Positions 40,341 to 49,194 of a stretch of 64,000 nt of DNA are shown here, piece after piece. The notes beneath the pieces are model-generated. The model worked only from the letters and a program-made list of their open reading frames with translations. It was not told where the DNA came from and searched no databases. A program made the position numbers and the translations under genes. Numbering within the stretch: position 1 is the first letter of the stretch; each line of letters opens with the position of its first letter. Origin of the DNA: Limimaricola sp964022235. Its GTDB lineage: Bacteria > Pseudomonadota > Alphaproteobacteria > Rhodobacterales > Rhodobacteraceae. The stretch covers positions 124,001 to 188,000 of the forward strand of contig NZ_CAXHZL010000004.1 in NCBI RefSeq assembly GCF_964022235.1. Reading direction: 5' to 3'.

Positions 40341-41315
40341 ATGCAGAGCGACGAGTTTCGTGAAATCGTGTCCGAGGCGCTTTCGGCGCCCTCCGCGCTC
40401 AACACCCAGCCAGCACGCTGGCGGCGCAAGGGTGACACGATCCTGATCGGTTGCGACCCCGCGGCAATGCTGAAGGTAAGCGACCCGCAGGGTATCGCTG
40501 CGGGACTGGCCTGCGGGGCGGCAGCCGAAGCCACGTTTCTCGCTCTCTCGGCGCGGCGCATGGGGGCGGGCTTTACCGATCTCTGGGCGCAGGACGACCG
40601 CACGACCCTGCCGGGGATGCGTCTGGCCGCAAGGATCACCCTCGAAGCGCAGACCGATCCCGACCCACTGGCCGCGCAGCTCTCCAAACGGTTCAGCCAC
40701 CGCGGCCCCTACGAGCCCGGACCCGTCGACCTCTATGGCTGGACCCGCCGCGACGCGGTTCTCGTTACCGACGCGGCCAGACGCGGCTGGCTGGCCGAGT
40801 TGCACGACCGCACCATGATGGCGCAACTGCGTCGCCCCGAGATCCGGCGCGAAGTCCTATCGTGGCTGCGGCTGTCGCCGCGCCATCCGCGCAAGCGGTT
40901 CGACGGTCTCGACCGGTCAATGATGCGCCTGAGCCCGAGGGCCGCCGCCGAGGCGCGCGCGGTGCTGGGACCGATGTGGCGGGTCGCCGACATGATGGGG
41001 CTCACCGATCGCCTCGCCGCCGAAGCCGCGCAGATCCGCTCCGCCGCCGTCATCGCCCTGTTCCACCGCCCCGTCGACAACAGCCCCGTGGCCGCCGGCA
41101 GGCCCTATCTGCGGCTGTTGCTCGAAGCGTCCAAGCTGGGTCTCGCGGCTTGGCCGATGGGCGTGCTCACCGTGGATCGCGCAGCGCGCGAGGAGATCGC
41201 AACCACCGTGGGCCTCGACCCAGAGCGGCAGCTGATGCAGGTGATCCGTCTTGGCCCGGTGGCCGAGCGGCCCGAGGCCCGCGCGCGGCGACCGCTCGAT
41301 GAGGTCATCGTCTGA
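40341..41315 (+). CDS. Nitroreductase family protein
   Basis: A 324-aa protein with the nitroreductase (FMN) pattern: SAPSALNTQPARWRR near residue 15, then AGLACGAAAEATFLALSARR, and a distal GRPYLRLLLEASKLGLAAWP helix that resembles the substrate-pocket region of the family. Typical substrates are nitro compounds, quinones or, for this longer form, tetrapyrrole-related or dehalogenation targets; the sequence does not say which. A GGAGCAGCAG ribosome-binding site precedes ATG 40341. It converges with the endonuclease/phosphatase-like gene with a four-base gap. Confidence 0.82.
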   Translation: MQSDEFREIVSEALSAPSALNTQPARWRRKGDTILIGCDPAAMLKVSDPQGIAAGLACGAAAEATFLALSARRMGAGFTDLWAQDDRTTLPGMRLAARITLEAQTDPDPLAAQLSKRFSHRGPYEPGPVDLYGWTRRDAVLVTDAARRGWLAELHDRTMMAQLRRPEIRREVLSWLRLSPRHPRKRFDGLDRSMMRLSPRAAAEARAVLGPMWRVADMMGLTDRLAAEAAQIRSAAVIALFHRPVDNSPVAAGRPYLRLLLEASKLGLAAWPMGVLTVDRAAREEIATTVGLDPERQLMQVIRLGPVAERPEARARRPLDEVIV

Positions 41316-41319
41316 CGCG

Positions 41320-42036
41320 TCAGACGTGGTGCAGATCGGCCCAGATCGGCAGGTGATCCGAGGCCGCAGGGGCGGGCTGTTCGTGCCAGACGCCGCTTTG
41401 CGCGATGACGATGCCTTCCCCGGTGGCGATCCGGTCGAGAGCGGCCACCGGCCTGCGCGAATGAAAGCTGCGCCCCGGCGCGTGGATCGAAAACCGCCGC
41501 GCCAGTCGGCCCAGACCCACGCGCTCGGACCATTCGTTGAGATCGCCCGCCAGCACCGTGGGGCGCGGGTCCATGCGGTCCAGCTCGTCCACGATATGGC
41601 TCAGTTGCAACCGGCGCGAGCCGCGCAGCAGCCCCAGATGCAGCCCGCCCACGCGCAGCGGCCCGGCCGGCGTCTCCAGATCGGCAAAGATCGCGCCGCG
41701 CGGCTCGAGCCCCGGCAGCACCATCTTGTGCAAGGTGCCGATCTCGATGCCCTCGCGCACCAGCATCGCGTTGCCGTGCCAGCCCAATGACCGCACGGAT
41801 TGCCCGAAGTCGACCGCCCGCAACCCGCCGAGCTGCGACAGCTCGGTCATCGGAATCGCGGCGGGCCGCGCGCCGAGCCGCAGGTCCGCCTCCTGCAACA
41901 GCACGATGTCGGCCTCCATCGCCTCGATGACGTTGCAGATCCGCGCCGGGTTGCGGCGCCGGTCCGTGCCAAGCGCCTTGCGGATGTTGTAGCTTACCAG
42001 CCGAAGCCGTCCGGGGCGCAGATGGGGGTCGGTCAT
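41320..42036 (-). CDS. Endonuclease/exonuclease/phosphatase family protein
   Basis: A 238-aa EEP-fold protein: LVSYNIRKALGTDRR with the catalytic Asn at the start, IVLLQEADLR (Glu metal ligand), LAGDLNEWSE (Asp, Asn) and a final ASDHLPIWADL (Asp-His pair). All core metal and catalytic motifs of the family are there. No signal peptide. It follows the phospholipase D gene by 21 bases on the same strand, suggesting a phospholipid or nucleotide phosphodiester role; this pair is common in the class. A GAGGATATC ribosome-binding site precedes ATG 42036. Confidence 0.9.
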   Translation of the reverse strand: MTDPHLRPGRLRLVSYNIRKALGTDRRRNPARICNVIEAMEADIVLLQEADLRLGARPAAIPMTELSQLGGLRAVDFGQSVRSLGWHGNAMLVREGIEIGTLHKMVLPGLEPRGAIFADLETPAGPLRVGGLHLGLLRGSRRLQLSHIVDELDRMDPRPTVLAGDLNEWSERVGLGRLARRFSIHAPGRSFHSRRPVAALDRIATGEGIVIAQSGVWHEQPAPAASDHLPIWADLHHV

Positions 42037-42057
42037 GATATCCTCACAGGATCGGGC

Positions 42058-43446
42058 TCACAGCATGGGCGCGCCAAGGCGGAACACGCCCTCGGCCAGC
42101 CTGCGGCCCAGCTTGGGACGACGCACGCCTTCGCGGCAGATCGCGGTTTCAGCGGCGAACCAATCGGCCAGAAGCGCCACCGACGGCGCGTCATAGACGA
42201 ACACCGCCACCTCGAAGTTGAGCAGCATCGATCGCACGTCGAAATTGGCGGACCCGGCCCAAGCGGCGTCGTCGATCACACCGGCCTTGGCATGGGTCAT
42301 CTGGCGCGGCAGTTGCAGCACACGCGCGCCGGACTCGGCCAGCGTTCGCAGATAGGCGCCACGTGCGAAATCGGCAATGCGCTGGTTCGAGCGGGCAGGC
42401 ACCATCACCCGCACATCGACTCCGCGCCGGGCCGCCGTGCACAGCGCCGCGTTGAGCGGTTCGGTCGGCAGGAAATAGGGCGTGGCGATCCAGACGCGAC
42501 GGGTGGCGGCGTGGATCATCTGCACCAGCACGTCGTGCAGCGGATCGAGATAGGTGTCGGGGCCGGAGGGGACGACCTGCACCGTCGCCTCGCCGGGCCG
42601 CTCCTCGACGTGCAGCTCGGGCAGGGGGTCGACCTCGCCTTCGGCCACGCCCCAGTCGGCGCGAAACAGGTCCCACAGCACCTCGACCGAGGGGCCATGC
42701 AGCGTGAAGGACAGGTCGCGCCACAGTTCGGGGTCGCCCTTTTCGCGGCGCGCATGGGGAGGGAAGCCCATGTATTCGCAGCCGACGTTGCGGCCACCGG
42801 TCCAGGCGCGGGCGCGGTCGGCGATGATCATCTTGCGGTGGTTGCGCAGGTTCATATGGCCCTTGAGCGGCCAGTTGAGGAACGGCTGGTGCCAGCGCAG
42901 CTCGCCTCCCGCCGCCTCGAAGCGGGCAAGCGCCGCGCGCGGGCACCAAAAGCCGCCCAGACGGTCGATGATCAGGCGCACCTGCACGCCGTCCTCGACC
43001 CGCGCGGTCAGCAGGTCGACGAAGTCGCGGCCGACGGCGTCGTCGTGGATCAGGTAGAAGGTGATGTCGAGTTCGTGGCGTGCGCTTTCGACCATCTCGC
43101 GCATCGCTTCGCGGGCGTGCTTGGCGTCGCGGTGAAGCTCGATCCGGTTGCCCGTGGTGGCCGCCGGCACGCCATAGGCGCGAAACGCCTCGGCCGGGCC
43201 ACGCGACGGATCGGCGGGGGCGTCGCCCGGCGGCGTGGAAAAGCGGATCGTCGGGTGGCGGCCGCCCTTCTTGCGAAAGCCCAGCGCGAAAAACAGCGGG
43301 ATCGCCACCCAAGGCAGCAGGATGATCGCGAGAATCCAAGCGGCGGCGGACTGCGGCGTGCGCCGCTGCTGCAACAGCATCACCGTGGCGAGAAGCGCGA
43401 GGCCGACGCCGAGCAGCGTCAGCAGGAAGGTGTCATAGGTGAACAA
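42058..43446 (-). CDS. Phospholipase D-like cardiolipin synthase
   Basis: A PLD-superfamily inner-membrane enzyme; members make cardiolipin from two phosphatidylglycerols. Two N-terminal transmembrane helices (LLTLLGVGLALLATVMLL and AAAWILAIILLPWVAIPLFF) form the PLDc_N region, then two HKD motifs, HRKMIIAD followed by GGRNVG, and HAKAGVIDD followed by GSANFD. The TTG at 43446 (462 aa) puts the first helix at the N-terminus as in Cls proteins; a longer frame reaches TTG 43569 or GTG 43533 and adds a basic extension. Start choice is uncertain. Divergent from the luciferase-like gene at 43615. Confidence 0.88.
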   Translation of the reverse strand: MFTYDTFLLTLLGVGLALLATVMLLQQRRTPQSAAAWILAIILLPWVAIPLFFALGFRKKGGRHPTIRFSTPPGDAPADPSRGPAEAFRAYGVPAATTGNRIELHRDAKHAREAMREMVESARHELDITFYLIHDDAVGRDFVDLLTARVEDGVQVRLIIDRLGGFWCPRAALARFEAAGGELRWHQPFLNWPLKGHMNLRNHRKMIIADRARAWTGGRNVGCEYMGFPPHARREKGDPELWRDLSFTLHGPSVEVLWDLFRADWGVAEGEVDPLPELHVEERPGEATVQVVPSGPDTYLDPLHDVLVQMIHAATRRVWIATPYFLPTEPLNAALCTAARRGVDVRVMVPARSNQRIADFARGAYLRTLAESGARVLQLPRQMTHAKAGVIDDAAWAGSANFDVRSMLLNFEVAVFVYDAPSVALLADWFAAETAICREGVRRPKLGRRLAEGVFRLGAPML

Positions 43447-43614
43447 GCGCCTGAAATCCCCAAGTGTCGCCCTGATGTGGTCGAAACGCAGCAGCGGCGC
43501 AACGGGGTTCCGCGTGTTCGGGCGGCCGCGCACAGGCGTTGCGCGATTGCGGCGGTTGGACGGGGGCAAAGGCGCGTCTAGCTCTAGGGCAACGCCAAGC
43601 TTCGGGAGAGCGAG

Positions 43615-44649
43615 ATGGAACTGGGCCTATACACATTCGGCGACGTGGGCACCGACCCGGTCACCGGCGCGCGGGTCGACCCGAGCCTGCGGTTGAAGCA
43701 ATTGGTCGAGGAGATCGCGCTGGCCGACGAGGTGGGTCTCGACGTGTTCGGCTTGGGCGAGCATCACCGCCCCGATTACGCCGTCTCGGCCCCTGCCGTG
43801 GTGCTGGCAGCGGCGGCGGGGCGCACCAAGCGTATAAAACTTACCAGCGCCGTGACGGTGCTCAGCTCGGACGACCCGATCCGGGTGTTCCAGCAATTCG
43901 CGACGCTCGACGCGCTGACAGGCGGTCGGGCCGAGATCATCGCCGGACGCGGCTCCTTCATCGAAAGCTTCCCGCTCTTTGGCTTTGATCTCGATGATTA
44001 CGAGGATCTGTTCGAGGAAAAGCTGCAGCTCCTGATGGCGCTGAACGAGGGCGAGGTGATCCGCTGGCCCGGCAGCGAGCACACGCATGAGATCCCCGGT
44101 CGCGGCGTCTATCCGCGTCCCGTCCAAGACAGGCTGCCGATCTGGCGCGCCGTCGGCGGCTCGCCCCAGTCGGTGGCGCGCGCGGGGGCGCTGGGGCTGC
44201 CCATGGCGCTCGCCATCATCGGTGGAGATCCCGCCCGCTTCGCGCCGCTGTTCGACCTCTACCGCAAGAGCGCGGCGCAGATGGGGCACGACCCGAAATC
44301 GCTCAGGACCTCGCTCAACGTGCACGGCTTCGTGGCCGAGACGAGCCAGCAGGCCGCCGACATCATCTATCCCGCACAGGCCGAGGTGATGAACCGGATC
44401 GGTCGCGAGCGGGGCTGGGGGCCGACGAGCCGCGATCAGTTCGACGCGGCGCGTGGGCCGAAGGGCGCGCAGTTCGTCGGCAGCCCGACCGAGATGGTCG
44501 ACAAGATCCTCGCGACGCACGAGCGCTTCGGTTTCGATCGGATGCTGATCCAGATGGCGATCGGGGTCTTTGATCATGCGCAGCTGATGAAGGCGATCGA
44601 GCTGTTTGGCACCAAGGTCGCGCCCGAACTGCGCCGCGCCACCGCGTGA
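43615..44649 (+). CDS. Luciferase-like (LLM) flavin-dependent oxidoreductase
   Basis: A 344-aa bacterial-luciferase-family TIM-barrel flavoenzyme: VGLDVFGLGEHHRPDYAVSA, the residues lining FMN, KLTSAVTVLSSDDPIRVFQQ, and GRAEIIAGRGSFIESFPLF. Such proteins use reduced FMN and oxygen to oxidise diverse small molecules; substrate not readable. A GAGAGCGAG ribosome-binding site precedes ATG 43615. The next gene (YfcE-like) overlaps its stop. Confidence 0.93.
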   Translation: MELGLYTFGDVGTDPVTGARVDPSLRLKQLVEEIALADEVGLDVFGLGEHHRPDYAVSAPAVVLAAAAGRTKRIKLTSAVTVLSSDDPIRVFQQFATLDALTGGRAEIIAGRGSFIESFPLFGFDLDDYEDLFEEKLQLLMALNEGEVIRWPGSEHTHEIPGRGVYPRPVQDRLPIWRAVGGSPQSVARAGALGLPMALAIIGGDPARFAPLFDLYRKSAAQMGHDPKSLRTSLNVHGFVAETSQQAADIIYPAQAEVMNRIGRERGWGPTSRDQFDAARGPKGAQFVGSPTEMVDKILATHERFGFDRMLIQMAIGVFDHAQLMKAIELFGTKVAPELRRATA

Positions 44650-45131
44650 TGCGGATCGGTGTCATCTCCGACACCCACGGGCTGCTCAGGCCCGAAGCTC
44701 TCGCCGCATTGGCGGGAGTGGGACCAGAGGGCGATCCATCGGTGGATCACATCCTGCATGGCGGCGACATCGGTCGCCAACAGATCGTGGAGGAACTGGG
44801 GCGCATCGCGCCGGTCACGGCGATTCGGGGCAACGTCGATACCGCGCCCTGGTGCGCGCGCTTTCCCGAAACCTTCGATCTCGATCTCGGGGGGCTGCGC
44901 ATTCATATGCGCCACGACCGCAAATCGCTTGATTTCGACCCCTCCGCGCGGGGTATCGACGTCGTGATCAGCGGACATTCGCACAAACCGTTGATCGAAA
45001 CGGTGGATCACGTGCTCTATCTCAACCCCGGTGCCGCCGGGCCGAGGCGCTTCAAGTTGCCGATCACGCTGGCTTTTCTGTATTTGGGGCAGGGCGCGCC
45101 GCGCGCTGATCTGGTTTCTCTTCTCGACTGA
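44649..45131 (+). CDS. YfcE-like metallophosphoesterase
   Basis: A 160-aa minimal calcineurin-like phosphoesterase: MRIGVISDTHG, ILHGGDIG, IRGNVDTA, VISGHSHKP, LNPGAAGPRR, the complete YfcE/MJ0936 motif set. Such enzymes are phosphodiesterases of unassigned substrate. The ATG at 44649 overlaps the preceding stop (TGATG), with GTG 44646 as the alternative. Likely co-transcribed with the luciferase-like gene. The promoter region of the TRAP operon begins after it. Confidence 0.92.
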   Translation: MRIGVISDTHGLLRPEALAALAGVGPEGDPSVDHILHGGDIGRQQIVEELGRIAPVTAIRGNVDTAPWCARFPETFDLDLGGLRIHMRHDRKSLDFDPSARGIDVVISGHSHKPLIETVDHVLYLNPGAAGPRRFKLPITLAFLYLGQGAPRADLVSLLD

Positions 45132-45201
45132 TCGCGCGTGATGCCGCGCTGCGGCGTACGCGACGGGTTGCCAGAATCTCGGTGCTCTCGTAGGTTTCAT
45201 G

Positions 45202-45222
45202 TAGTAGAATACAATTCCACTA
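45202..45222. promoter_or_regulatory. IclR-type operator candidate upstream of dctP
   Basis: Inverted repeat TAGTAGAAT / ATTCCACTA, 9-bp arms with one mismatch and a 3-base centre (ACA), 27 bases before the dctP start. The right half-site ATTCCACTA recurs exactly, inverted, at 49122-49130 upstream of the beta-oxidation operon. The same sequence also overlaps a second weaker palindrome (TTCCACTATGCGAAA at 45215-45229). The IclR gene at 48290 is the likely regulator. Confidence 0.6.
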
Positions 45223-45248
45223 TGCGAAACTTCAGGGAGGAGACTGAA

Positions 45249-46307
45249 ATGACGCGATTTCTGAAGGCGGCCCTCGCCTCGACGATTCTCGCCGGTGCCA
45301 CGCTTGGCTCCATCGCCCACGCCGAAACCACGCTGTTCTTTGGCGAGGCCGGTCCCAACCGCGGCGCCCGCGCCGAGGCGCTGAACTGGTTCGTCGAGGA
45401 TGTGAAGACCCGCACCGAAGGCGAGCTGAACTTCGACGTCCAGTGGGGCGGCGCGCTGTTCAAGGCCGATGCCGCGGCACAGGCCGTGGCGGATGGCGTG
45501 GCGGACGCAGGCACCATCATCGGCGTCTATTTCCCGCAGGAGATGCTGGCCTACGGCATCGCCGACCTGCCGGTGCAGAACCCCGATCCTTGGGTCGGCA
45601 TGAAGGCCACCGACGAGCTGATGCGCGGGTCCGAGGCTATTCAGGCGAACCTCGCCGATCAGAACCTGGTCTATCTTGGCACCTACACCACCTCGGCGGT
45701 GCATATCGGCTGCAAGGGCAAGGCGATCCGCACGGTCGAGGACATCGACGGCCTCAAGGTCCGCGGCGTCGGCGCCTATGGCAAGACCTTCGCGGATTTC
45801 GGCGCGAACCTCGTCAACATGTCGATCTACGATGCCTATCAGGGCCTCGATTCGGGCCTGCTCGATTGCTCTCAGGGCTATTCCTACGCCGTGGGCGCGC
45901 TGAATCAGCAAGAGGTCATGGACAGCTACACCATGCTCAACTGGGGTCAGGTCGGTGCACTGGGCATCTTCATGAACAAGGATGCCTTCGACGCCCTGCC
46001 CGAAGAGCAGCAGAAGGCGCTGATGGAAGCGGGCAAGGGCCTGTCGGATGAGTTCGGCCGTCTCGTGAACGCCGACAACGATGCCGCCGTCGAAAAGATG
46101 CGCGAAGCGGGCGTCGAAATCATCGAGCTGCCCGAGGAAGAGCGCGCCAAGCTGGTCGAGAAGGGCAACACCTATCTCGAAGAGTGGTCGGCGCAGGCCG
46201 ATGCCGCCGGTCTCGACGGCGCGGCGCTGCTCGACGAGTACCGCGGGCTGATCGAGAAGTATCAGGCCGAAGTCGAGGCGAACGGCTACCCTTGGGAGCG
46301 CGGTTGA
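45249..46307 (+). CDS. dctP: TRAP transporter solute-binding protein DctP family
   Basis: A 352-aa periplasmic binding protein of a tripartite ATP-independent transporter: signal peptide (about residues 1-25, ending AHA), then TTLFFGEAGPNRGARAEALN; binding-site region IRTVEDIDGLKVRGVGAYGK with the Arg that contacts the substrate carboxylate. Family members bind carboxylates (C4-dicarboxylates, aromatic and longer acids). GGGAGGAGACTG ribosome-binding site before ATG 45249. A hairpin at 46328-46354 follows, then dctQ and dctM. Confidence 0.93.
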   Translation: MTRFLKAALASTILAGATLGSIAHAETTLFFGEAGPNRGARAEALNWFVEDVKTRTEGELNFDVQWGGALFKADAAAQAVADGVADAGTIIGVYFPQEMLAYGIADLPVQNPDPWVGMKATDELMRGSEAIQANLADQNLVYLGTYTTSAVHIGCKGKAIRTVEDIDGLKVRGVGAYGKTFADFGANLVNMSIYDAYQGLDSGLLDCSQGYSYAVGALNQQEVMDSYTMLNWGQVGALGIFMNKDAFDALPEEQQKALMEAGKGLSDEFGRLVNADNDAAVEKMREAGVEIIELPEEERAKLVEKGNTYLEEWSAQADAAGLDGAALLDEYRGLIEKYQAEVEANGYPWERG

Positions 46308-46327
46308 TCCGCACCGGGTAGGCCACC

Positions 46328-46354
46328 GGGCGGCGCGCCTCACCCGCGCCGCCC
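46328..46354 (+). promoter_or_regulatory. Intercistronic hairpin after dctP
   Basis: 10-bp perfect stem GGGCGGCGCG / CGCGCCGCCC, loop CCTCACC, about 20 bases after the dctP stop and before dctQ. No T-run, consistent with message stabilisation and partial read-through. Confidence 0.65.
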
Positions 46355-46418
46355 CATTTCACACTGACATCCGCCAGAGCGGCGGGGGCCACGGGCTCCC
46401 GGCCGGGAAGGATTGCCG

Positions 46419-46940
46419 ATGCTGACCCGTATCGAGAGTTTCCTGCTCAACCTCGCCGCCGTCGCGGTGATCGGTCTTGGGCTGCTGATCACCACAAGCG
46501 TGCTTTTGCGCGCGACGCTGAACTCGGGCATCCCCGACACGATCAACATGGTGCGCGAACTGATGGTGGCGGCCATCGTGCTGCCGCTGGCTGCCACCGC
46601 CGCCGCGCGCGCCAACATCGTGGTGGAGGTGCTCTCCGAGCGTCTCTCGCCGCGCACGCAGGACTGGCTCGTGGTGATGGGCTCGGTCATCGGGCTTCTG
46701 GCGCTGATGCCGCTGATCTGGGCTGGCTGGAACGAGGCGGTGCACACGCTGAAGTCGGGCAGCTACTTCTTCGGTCAGCTCAGCCTGCCGAAATGGCCGG
46801 GGCGCGTCATCTTCCTGTTCGGGGTCGGGTTCTGCTGGCTGCGCCTCGCGGTTCAGGTGGTGGGCGACATCCGCACCATCCGCTCGGGCGGCCGGGTCTT
46901 GACCGGGCTTTCCTCGCACACCCCCCACGAAGAGGTCTGA
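46419..46940 (+). CDS. dctQ: TRAP transporter small permease DctQ
   Basis: A 173-aa inner-membrane protein of four hydrophobic segments: FLLNLAAVAVIGLGLLITTS at the N-terminus, MVAAIVLPLAATAAARANIV with the typical REL-like cytosolic turn before it, and GRVIFLFGVGFCWLRLAVQ at the end. DctQ is the small membrane subunit that pairs with DctM. ATG 46419 follows a GGGAAGGATTG ribosome-binding site. dctM starts four bases after its stop. Confidence 0.9.
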   Translation: MLTRIESFLLNLAAVAVIGLGLLITTSVLLRATLNSGIPDTINMVRELMVAAIVLPLAATAAARANIVVEVLSERLSPRTQDWLVVMGSVIGLLALMPLIWAGWNEAVHTLKSGSYFFGQLSLPKWPGRVIFLFGVGFCWLRLAVQVVGDIRTIRSGGRVLTGLSSHTPHEEV

Positions 46941-46944
46941 GACC

Positions 46945-48282
46945 ATGGACGGCACTCTAATCGGTCTCGTGGCCTTCGGCTCGGTCCTATTCCTTCTGGC
47001 GCTGCGCGTGCCGATCGCCTTCGCGCTGGCGGCCATCGCCACCATCGGCACCTTCGTGATCTTTGCCTTTCGCACCGGGACCTTCGCGCCCGAACGGGCG
47101 ATCCGTCCCACCTCGTCGTTGGTGTTCTCCAACAGCTTCGACCTCATTCACAGCTACGATCTGTCGATGATTCCGCTCTTCGTGGCGCTGGGTCACATCG
47201 CCTATCGCGCGGACATCACCACCAAGATCTACCACGCGGCCCGCGTCTGGCTCGCCAAGGTGCCCGGCGGCGTGGCCATGGCCTCTGTCGTGGGCTGCGG
47301 CGGGTTTTCGGCGATCACCGGATCGTCGATCGCCTGCGCCTCGACCATGGGGCGGATCTGCACGCCCGAGATGCTCTCGGTCGGATATGACAAGCGCCTC
47401 GCCACCGCGAGCGTCGCCGCGGGCGGCACGCTGGGCTCGCTGATCCCGCCCTCGGTGCTGTTCATCATCTACGGCATCTTCACCGAGACTTCGATCAGCC
47501 AGCTGTTCCTCGCGGGCATCCTGCCGGGCATCGTGTCGCTCTTGGGCTTTCTGCTCGTCATCTTCATCTGGGTAAAGCGCGATCCCTCGGCCGCGCCGGC
47601 CTTCACCGGCACCATCACCATGGCCGACCGGGGCCGCGCCGCGCTTGAGAGCTGGCCCGCTGTTCTGCTGTTCGCGATCATCGTCGGCGGCATCTACGGC
47701 GGCATCTTCACCGCGACCGAAGCGGCGGCGGTCTGTGTTTCGGCGGCCATCGTGATCGGTCTGGTGCAGCGCAAGCTGACGCTGCGCGCGATCTGGGAGT
47801 CCCTGCGCGAAACCTGCATCCAGACCACCTCGATCTTCCTGATCGCGGCAGGGGCCAAGATCTTCGTGGCCTTCATCGCCCTCACCGGCGTGGCGCCCGA
47901 CATCGTCGAGGCGGTGACCGCCGCCGAGCTGTCGCCGGTGCTGCTGATGGCGGCGATCGCGGCGATCTATCTGCTGCTGGGCATGTTCCTCGATCCCATC
48001 GGCATCATGGTGCTGACGCTGCCGCTGATGATCCCGCTGATCGAAACCTACGGCTTCGACCTGATCTGGTTCGGCGTCGTGGTCATCAAGCTTCTGGAAA
48101 TCGGCCTGATCACGCCCCCCGTCGGCCTCAACGTCTTTGTCATCGCCGGCGTGGTCGGACGCGATGTGCCGATCGACCGCATCTTCGCCGGCATCGCGCG
48201 GTTTTTGTCGGTGGACGTTCTGGTGCTGATCCTGATCATGGCGGTGCCGGCGCTGTCGCTGGTCATCCCCTATTCGATGTGA
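46945..48282 (+). CDS. dctM: TRAP transporter large permease DctM
   Basis: A 445-aa polytopic membrane protein: FALRVPIAFALAAIATI-like start (here ALRVPIAFALAAIATIGTF), GGTLGSLIPPSVLFIIYGIF, which is the hallmark DctM motif, and GMFLDPIGIMVLTLPLMIPL and LITPPVGLNVFVIAGV near the end. It forms the Na+-coupled transport core. It ends seven bases before the IclR gene. Confidence 0.95.
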   Translation: MDGTLIGLVAFGSVLFLLALRVPIAFALAAIATIGTFVIFAFRTGTFAPERAIRPTSSLVFSNSFDLIHSYDLSMIPLFVALGHIAYRADITTKIYHAARVWLAKVPGGVAMASVVGCGGFSAITGSSIACASTMGRICTPEMLSVGYDKRLATASVAAGGTLGSLIPPSVLFIIYGIFTETSISQLFLAGILPGIVSLLGFLLVIFIWVKRDPSAAPAFTGTITMADRGRAALESWPAVLLFAIIVGGIYGGIFTATEAAAVCVSAAIVIGLVQRKLTLRAIWESLRETCIQTTSIFLIAAGAKIFVAFIALTGVAPDIVEAVTAAELSPVLLMAAIAAIYLLLGMFLDPIGIMVLTLPLMIPLIETYGFDLIWFGVVVIKLLEIGLITPPVGLNVFVIAGVVGRDVPIDRIFAGIARFLSVDVLVLILIMAVPALSLVIPYSM

Positions 48283-48289
48283 GGCCCGC

Positions 48290-49102
48290 ATGAAGATCAC
48301 CGACGAAAGCCAGGACCGCCGTTTCGCCACCACGTTGGCGCGGGGACTATCGGTGCTGCGCGCCTTTCGTCCCTCGGATGACGGGCTGGGCAACGCCGAG
48401 ATCTCCGAACGCACGGGCCTGCCGAAAAGCACCGTGTCACGGCTGACCTTCACGCTGCAAAGCCTGGGCTACCTGACCCACGCGCGCCGCCACGACCGCT
48501 ATCGTCCCGGCCCCGCGCTGTTGGCCTTGGGCAACGTGGCGAGCGCGTCGATCTCTTTCGTGGAGCTGTCGGGGCCGATCATGCAGCGGGTCGCGGACGA
48601 AACCGGGACGCTGACGCTCTTGTCGGTGCGCGACCGGGGGCGGGTGCTGATCACCAAGACGTGGCGGCCGCAGGAGGTGTCCTCGATCTGGCTGGAGGTC
48701 GGTCACAGGCTGCCCTTCAAGGGGTCGAGTTCGGGGCATGCGATGCTGGCGGCGCTCTCCGAAGAGGGCTTTGTCGAGGCCGTGGCAGACGCCGAAGGCC
48801 ACCGGGGTCTCGACGAGACGACGGCGCGGGAGGCGCGTCGGACGGCCTATACGCAACTCGTCACCGAGGGCTTCGTGATCGCCGACCCGGCGGCTTACTT
48901 TGCCGCCAACATCCACGCCGTCTCGGTGCCGTTCCAGTCGCGCGACCTGAGCGAGCCGGTGATCTTCACCTGCGGCGCCATGCCCAAGGATCTGAGCATG
49001 GAGCGGATGCAGACCGAGGTCGGACCGCGATTGCAGCAGGGCGTGCGCGAGCTGGAGCGGATCATGGGGCAGGGACCGTTCCTGTCGCGGCACGATATCT
49101 GA
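48290..49102 (+). CDS. IclR family transcriptional regulator
   Basis: A 270-aa regulator: N-terminal winged helix (GNAEISERTGLPKSTVSRLT at about residues 34-53) and a C-terminal IclR effector domain (GHRLPFKGSSSGHAMLAALS; VSVPFQ...). It is seven bases downstream of dctM, so it is made with the transporter. Its likely operators are the paired half-sites at 45202-45222 and 49115-49129, which would make it control both uptake and the beta-oxidation operon. Effector unknown; a CoA thioester or the free acid is plausible by analogy with PcaR- and PobR-type IclR proteins. Confidence 0.93.
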   Translation: MKITDESQDRRFATTLARGLSVLRAFRPSDDGLGNAEISERTGLPKSTVSRLTFTLQSLGYLTHARRHDRYRPGPALLALGNVASASISFVELSGPIMQRVADETGTLTLLSVRDRGRVLITKTWRPQEVSSIWLEVGHRLPFKGSSSGHAMLAALSEEGFVEAVADAEGHRGLDETTAREARRTAYTQLVTEGFVIADPAAYFAANIHAVSVPFQSRDLSEPVIFTCGAMPKDLSMERMQTEVGPRLQQGVRELERIMGQGPFLSRHDI

Positions 49103-49114
49103 ACGCGGTCTTAT

Positions 49115-49129
49115 TTCCACATAGTGGAA
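49115..49129. promoter_or_regulatory. IclR-type operator candidate upstream of the beta-oxidation operon
   Basis: Perfect 6-3-6 palindrome TTCCAC-ATA-GTGGAA, 66 bases before the first gene. It includes TAGTGGAAT (49122-49130), the exact reverse complement of the half-site at 45214-45222 before dctP. It sits between the iclR stop and the 49195 start. Confidence 0.6.
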
Positions 49130-49194
49130 TTAAGATTTGCATGTTGAAATAGATGGCGTCGATTGCTAGGTTGATGCCGGAGAGGGAGGACCAC

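Noticed and set aside
43447..43569. N-terminal extension of the cardiolipin-synthase-like gene.
   Set aside because: Basic and unlike Cls; it would need the TTG at 43569 (or GTG 43533). Kept only as an alternative start.
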